From assembly GCA_037968755.1 (NCBI GenBank), contig JBBKWB010000007.1:12553-76552 (forward strand): a stretch of 64,000 nucleotides of DNA. Direction: 5' to 3'. The first letter of the stretch is position 1. The number at the start of each line of letters is the position of its first letter. Positions 60,316-64,000 of the stretch are shown here, piece by piece. The DNA is from Woeseia sp037968755 (GTDB lineage: Bacteria; Pseudomonadota; Gammaproteobacteria; Steroidobacterales; Woeseiaceae). Made by a program: the position numbers and the translations under genes. The notes below the pieces were generated by a model that saw only the letters and a program-made list of their open reading frames with translations, ran no database searches and was not told the origin of the DNA.

Positions 60316-60402
60316 TGGTGCCGGGAGGGGGAATCGAACCCCCACTTCCTTTCGAAAACCGGATTTTGAATCCGGCGCGTCTACCAGTTCCGCCATCCCG
60401 GC
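60316..60402 (-). tRNA. tRNA-Leu (anticodon CAA)
   Basis: A class II tRNA on the minus strand, 87 bases with an encoded CCA. The acceptor stem is GCCGGGA pairing with TCCCGGC, discriminator A; the anticodon loop TTCAAAA sits on stem CCGGA/TCCGG, reading UUG; the T stem is GGGGG/CCCCC around TTCGATT. A long variable arm follows the anticodon stem. The NUDIX gene starts 46 bases beyond its 3' end on the same strand. Confidence 0.95.
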
Positions 60403-60413
60403 AAAGAGGCGCT

Positions 60414-60419
60414 AGTATA
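60414..60419 (-). promoter_or_regulatory. Predicted tRNA-Leu promoter -10 element
   Basis: TATACT on the minus strand, 12 bases before the mature tRNA 5' end. The -35 word 17 bases away (TGGCGA) is weak. The stretch 60420-60649 shows no other feature. Confidence 0.45.
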
Positions 60420-60649
60420 GGGACGAGTTCCGGCCATCGCCAGTGTCGGGTGGCAATCTGTTATTCCCGTTAACGAATTAAAAAACGCCGCGCCAATCAG
60501 TCGTTCACGTGGCAGTCACGCGCTGATGTGTGGCTCGACACCGCGAATCCCATTGCAGGGCTCCGCCAGCCCACCGCTACCGGTCGCTGCCGGCAATACG
60601 CAAAAAGTCATTCCAGATTGCGACCTTCCTGCCATCCCGTGCATCTAGA

Positions 60650-61264
60650 ATGACAGATATGAGCAGATTTACTGACATTGATCTCGATCCCGCGATCGTC
60701 CGCAAGGCGGCCAATGGCGATGTTCGCGCTCACGAGATTATCTACCGTGCTTTCGCCTCACCCGTGTATTCGATATGTCTGCGCTTCACCCGGGTGCCGG
60801 CGCATGCCGAGGACCTGACCCAGGACACGTTCATGGAGATCATGCGGTCCATAGGCTCATTTCGGGGCGATGCTCCACTCGGAAGCTGGGTGCGGCGGGT
60901 TGCGGTCAGCAAGGCGTTGATGTTTCTGCGTTCTGCATGGCAAAAGCGTGGCCAAAGCCTCGCCGATGACTGGGAGGAGTTCACCCCGGGCCACGGTGCG
61001 AACCATGGGATTTCCGAACATCCGGAAAACGCCCTGGATCTCGATGCGGCATTGGCCAACCTGCCCGACGTCGGCCGCGCGGTGGTCTGGCTACACGACG
61101 TGGAAGGCTTTACCCACAAGGAGATCGCCGGGCTGATGGGCAAAACCGAAAGTTTCTCGAAGTCGCAATTGTCGCGGGCATACCAGAGGCTGCGGCCGAT
61201 GCTGGCCGAGCAGGTGATGCAGGACAACGAGATGCTTGGCTCGAGCCTGCCGGAAACGTGCTGA
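60650..61264 (+). CDS. ECF-type RNA polymerase sigma factor
   Basis: A 204-residue sigma factor. Region 2 spans about 25-90 (AFASPVYSICLRFTRVPAHAE, then DLTQDTFMEIMRSIGSFRG) and region 4 about 130-185 (LPDVGRAVVWLHDVEGFTHK, IAGLMGKTESFSKSQLSRA). The order with a membrane protein and an exported PDZ protein downstream suggests response to an envelope signal. ATG 60650 or ATG 60659 can start it. The chain ends in Cys. No self-promoter motif of its type could be found by eye. Confidence 0.88.
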   Translation: MTDMSRFTDIDLDPAIVRKAANGDVRAHEIIYRAFASPVYSICLRFTRVPAHAEDLTQDTFMEIMRSIGSFRGDAPLGSWVRRVAVSKALMFLRSAWQKRGQSLADDWEEFTPGHGANHGISEHPENALDLDAALANLPDVGRAVVWLHDVEGFTHKEIAGLMGKTESFSKSQLSRAYQRLRPMLAEQVMQDNEMLGSSLPETC

Positions 61265-61287
61265 GTACGGTTGGCGAGGATAGTTAA

Positions 61288-61869
61288 ATGAGTGATAAGA
61301 ATGATGAACAGGACAGAGCAATGAACAGTGGGCTTTGTATTGCTGAGCGCAACTGGCTGCTCAGTGAATTGCACGGATTACCGGATACGCCGCCACCGCG
61401 TGAAGTGTGGCAGCGAATTGCAGCGCAGGCCGACGCGGAAGGTCTGTTGCGGTCGCCGCAGCGGCGAGGACGCCGCCATTGGTTACTCGGCGCCGGACTT
61501 GCGGCGGCTGTATTGCTTGCGGCGCTGCGACTGCCGACGCCAGATGCTACAGACGATCGCTCGTTTCCGACTGAGCCCGCGTACGCCGAGAATCAAGCGG
61601 ATGCTGCGCTCGCAGCACTCATGGTGCGGTCACAGATTCTGGAGAGCAATCTGCGCGCATTACCTGCAAAGCCCAGGGTAATGCGCATGGGAACCGCTGC
61701 AACAATTGATGAACTGGAAAGCCGGATTGCAGTTATTGACAGAGCGCTAAACGAGCCGGCGCCCGATCAGGGCGCAGAGCAAACGGAGCAGTATTGGCGC
61801 GAACGTGTGCGGCTGATGGATTCGCTTCTGCAATTGCGTTACGCCCAGGCGCGGCGCAGCTCAATGTGA
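61288..61869 (+). CDS. Membrane protein, putative anti-sigma factor
   Basis: A 193-residue protein without a clear family. It has a cytosolic N-terminal helical segment (about 15-60; LSELHGLPDTPPPREVWQRI), one membrane helix (about 64-82; HWLLGAGLAAAVLLAALRL) and a periplasmic part with two helical stretches. Size, topology and position 23 bases after the sigma gene suit an anti-sigma factor. There is no zinc-binding HxxxCxxC motif. ATG 61288 or ATG 61321 may be the start. The role is inferred from context. Confidence 0.6.
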   Translation: MSDKNDEQDRAMNSGLCIAERNWLLSELHGLPDTPPPREVWQRIAAQADAEGLLRSPQRRGRRHWLLGAGLAAAVLLAALRLPTPDATDDRSFPTEPAYAENQADAALAALMVRSQILESNLRALPAKPRVMRMGTAATIDELESRIAVIDRALNEPAPDQGAEQTEQYWRERVRLMDSLLQLRYAQARRSSM

Positions 61870-61941
61870 ATGGAATTGATAGTACGAAAACGGAACTAAC
61901 CAAGGTGTCGTCCAATGCGACCGACGCGTAAGGAGCAGGAA

Positions 61942-62964
61942 ATGAGATACGGAAAAGCAGTGGCTGTATTGCTTTTGGCAAGTTCGCTCGCTGGCATGGC
62001 CGTTGCGCAGGAAGAGTCAGAAGTCCAGCGCAAAGTTGTAGTGAATAAAATGGTAGTGGGGGCTGAGAGCGCGAGTGGTGATCTGCAAGCGCAGATGCGT
62101 GACGCAGAAGCGAGGCTTGAGGAAGCCGCACGCCAGATAGCTGAACTCAGCGGTCGACAGATGCCCAGTATGGGCGGCGAGCACTGGGAGTTTGATTTTC
62201 CTGACAGGCCGGTGCTTGGCATTACGATCGGTTCGACCAATGAGGAGGGTCCTGTGACTGGCGTGGCCGTACGCGGCGTATCGCCCGGCGGCGCCGCATT
62301 TGATGCGGGCCTGCGCGCTGGCGACACAATTACGGCGATCAATAAACAGTTGTTGCGAGCCGAAAACAGCGTTCGGGCTAACGAGAAATTGCTGGAATTC
62401 ATGTCCACGATCAAAGATGGCGACAACGTGGATGTCGAATACAGTCGTGCAGGCAAAGTCGCAACCGTAGCGGTTAAGCCGAAAGTGCAGCAGGAACGAT
62501 TTTTCGCAATCGCGATGGCACAGGCGCCCGGTGTGCCGCCCGCGCCGGGCGCGCCAATGCCGCATGTATTCCCGGATGGCAATCAATTCATGTTCTGGCG
62601 CGGTGATGGCGGCTGGGGCGATATGGAAGTTGTGACGTTGAGCAAAGACCTCGGCCGTTACTTCGGTACGGAGGAAGGCTTGCTGGTTATTCGTGCGCCG
62701 GGTGAAGACACGTTAAAGCTACGTGACGGCGACGTTATTCGGTCGATTGATGGCCGCGAGCCGTCATCGATCTCGCATGTCGTCAGAATTCTTGATTCTT
62801 ACCAGCCGGGTGAAACGCTTGATATCGAGATCATGCGAGACAAGCGCAAGCTGACGCTCAAGGTTGAGATTCCCGACAATCGCCGGAGCGGAACCTCATC
62901 CCGGAACTGGGCTGTCGTGGGACCCGATCTCGAGTTCAAAGTGGAACAGCAAACGCGCGACTGA
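61942..62964 (+). CDS. Exported protein with two PDZ domains and no protease domain
   Basis: A 340-residue envelope protein. The signal peptide (YGKAVAVLLLASSLAGMAVA) is followed by a helical, probably coiled-coil segment (about 45-75), a first PDZ domain (about 85-165; VSPGGAAFDAGLRAGDTITA), a Pro/Gly-rich spacer and a second PDZ domain (about 235-325; LRDGDVIRSIDGREPSSIS). The trypsin-like domain of DegP/DegS is missing. ATG 61942 follows AGGAGCAGGAA. It sits 72 bases after the putative anti-sigma gene, so it could present unfolded protein ends to that system, but no partner is proven. Confidence 0.78.
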   Translation: MRYGKAVAVLLLASSLAGMAVAQEESEVQRKVVVNKMVVGAESASGDLQAQMRDAEARLEEAARQIAELSGRQMPSMGGEHWEFDFPDRPVLGITIGSTNEEGPVTGVAVRGVSPGGAAFDAGLRAGDTITAINKQLLRAENSVRANEKLLEFMSTIKDGDNVDVEYSRAGKVATVAVKPKVQQERFFAIAMAQAPGVPPAPGAPMPHVFPDGNQFMFWRGDGGWGDMEVVTLSKDLGRYFGTEEGLLVIRAPGEDTLKLRDGDVIRSIDGREPSSISHVVRILDSYQPGETLDIEIMRDKRKLTLKVEIPDNRRSGTSSRNWAVVGPDLEFKVEQQTRD

Positions 62965-63030
62965 GCTATCCCGGAATCATGGTCAATCAGCGGTCCTGCG
63001 ACGGGCGCACCTCTGCTACCATGCGCGCCC

Positions 63031-64000
63031 ATGCAACTGGCCGATTTTGACTACGAACTCCCTGCGGAGCTGATCGCACGCTATCCCGAGACGGAGCGAC
63101 GTGCGAGTCGGCTACTCGTTGTCGCGCCGTCAGCACAACTGGCTGATCATTGTTTTGCGGACCTGCCTTCCCTGTTGTCCCGCGATGACTTGCTCGTGTT
63201 CAATGACACCCGTGTCGTCAAAGCGCGCTTGCACGGCCGCAAAGCGAGTGGCGGCAAGCTGGAGCTCCTGATCGAACGGCTGCTCGGTGAAAGCGAAGCA
63301 CTCGCGCATGTCCGCGCAAGCAAGTCACCCAAGGCGGGTGGTGTTCTGCAGCTAGCCGACGGCTGCGAAGCGACGGTTATCGATCGCGACGGTGAGCTTT
63401 TCCGGCTTGAATTCGATCGGCCGCTTGCGAGCTTCCTGGATCAGTACGGTGAAGTGCCGTTGCCAACATACCTGGGACGTGCGGCCGAACCCGCTGATAG
63501 TGAGCGTTACCAAACGGTGTACGCGCAGGAGCCCGGTGCCGTGGCCGCACCGACCGCCGGTTTGCATTTCGACCGCGATATGCTGGCTGAAACGAAGGTG
63601 CTGGGCGTGCGTCATGCCTATCTGACGTTGCACGTTGGCGCAGGCACGTTTCAAAATCTGCGCGCGGAACAGCTCGAGACAAATCGATTGCACAGTGAGC
63701 GTGTTGTTATCGGTAGCGAAGTCGTCGAAGCGGTCAAGGCAACGCGTGAGCGCGGCGGGCGGGTGATCGCAGTTGGTACGACGTCTGTTCGCGCACTGGA
63801 ATACGCGGCAGCCGGCGGTAACCTGCAAGCCTACTCCGGTGAAACCGACTTGTTCATTCGCCCTGGCTACCAATGGCGGGTAGTCGATGCAATGCTTACC
63901 AACTTCCATTTGCCGCAGTCTTCGCTGTTAATGTTGGTAGCGGCCTTTGCAGGCCGTGAGCAGGTAATGCGCGCCTATCAACATGCGATACAGCAGCGTT
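63031..64000 (+). CDS. queA: S-adenosylmethionine:tRNA ribosyltransferase-isomerase, partial
   Basis: Penultimate enzyme of queuosine synthesis, moving the ribosyl part of SAM to preQ1 in tRNA. The first 323 codons are present; the gene runs off the window (E. coli 356 residues). Clear family segments are ADFDYELPAELIARYPE, LVFNDTRVVKARLHGRK, APTAGLHFDRDML and YLTLHVGAGTFQNLR, plus GTTSVRALE and MLTNFHLPQSSLLMLVAAF. A TACCAT box at 63017-63022 could be its -10 element, but lies close to the start. It complements the YhhQ-type transporter at 30512-31261. Confidence 0.96.
   Translation, partial: MQLADFDYELPAELIARYPETERRASRLLVVAPSAQLADHCFADLPSLLSRDDLLVFNDTRVVKARLHGRKASGGKLELLIERLLGESEALAHVRASKSPKAGGVLQLADGCEATVIDRDGELFRLEFDRPLASFLDQYGEVPLPTYLGRAAEPADSERYQTVYAQEPGAVAAPTAGLHFDRDMLAETKVLGVRHAYLTLHVGAGTFQNLRAEQLETNRLHSERVVIGSEVVEAVKATRERGGRVIAVGTTSVRALEYAAAGGNLQAYSGETDLFIRPGYQWRVVDAMLTNFHLPQSSLLMLVAAFAGREQVMRAYQHAIQQR

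Noticed and set aside
60310..60396. N-terminal extension of the NUDIX protein beginning MAELVDAPDSKSG
   Set aside because: These codons are the translated tRNA-Leu gene; the family start is the MKYCANCG at 60270.

Overview
The window looks like chromosomal DNA from a free-living, aerobic gammaproteobacterium of moderate-to-high GC. It carries the xerD-dsbC pair, zapE, an oxygen-using tryptophan 2,3-dioxygenase, a 1609-residue NAD-glutamate dehydrogenase, ETF-ubiquinone oxidoreductase and many acyl-CoA enzymes. I cannot fix the genus from sequence alone; a marine Woeseiales/Chromatiales-like lineage is only a guess. I see no CRISPR array, prophage, insertion sequence or rRNA. The single RNA gene is tRNA-Leu(CAA).

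Region 1 (about 0-17.3 kb) is a polyamine/amine catabolic region. It holds two gamma-glutamylputrescine synthetase-like (PuuA) genes, a PuuD-like hydrolase, a PuuB-like oxidase, two class III omega-aminotransferases, an agmatinase-family ureohydrolase, a PuuR-like XRE-cupin repressor, an IclR regulator and a CoA-acylating methylmalonate-semialdehyde dehydrogenase. An MFS carrier, an SCP2 protein and an NhaC-type antiporter are embedded in it. A puuC-type aldehyde dehydrogenase is not seen. The IclR and XRE genes each have strong inverted repeats overlapping good promoter matches.

Region 2 (17.3-22 kb) has a MetF-like reductase with a possibly structured leader, then coxG-coxS-coxM-xdhC: accessory, iron-sulfur and FAD parts of a molybdenum hydroxylase, without the catalytic large subunit. 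A TetR regulator lies tail to tail with it.

Region 3 (22-31 kb) contains a 973-residue protein joining two receiver-like domains, a membrane segment, helical repeats and a TonB C-terminal domain. Next come thrS, a Zur-like regulator, glnS, a SAM-hydrolase family protein and a queuosine-precursor transporter.

Region 4 (31-45 kb) holds an acyl-CoA dehydrogenase pair, the molybdenum cofactor operon moaA-moaC-mobA-moaD-moaE with antisense mocA, a MaoC hydratase, a 58-residue PLDc_N membrane protein, a nitrilase, an acyl-CoA ligase, an SDR-fold protein lacking catalytic residues, TesB, an exported ClpP-like protein, a gamma-carbonic anhydrase and gpmA. The cofactor genes would serve region 2, because MocA makes the cytidylylated cofactor used by xanthine/CO dehydrogenase-type enzymes.

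Region 5 (45-64 kb) has the giant NAD-GDH divergent from tryptophan dioxygenase, a MarR regulator, zapE, ETF-QO, a hydroxyacyl-CoA dehydrogenase with thiolase, a PlsC-type acyltransferase, xerD-dsbC (with a predicted CRP-type promoter), a NUDIX hydrolase behind tRNA-Leu, an ECF sigma factor with a putative membrane anti-sigma and a double-PDZ exported protein, and the start of queA, which runs off the end. Overall the genes turn polyamines, tryptophan, glutamate and fatty acids into central intermediates and pass electrons to quinone. All functional calls come from reading motifs; no database search was run.
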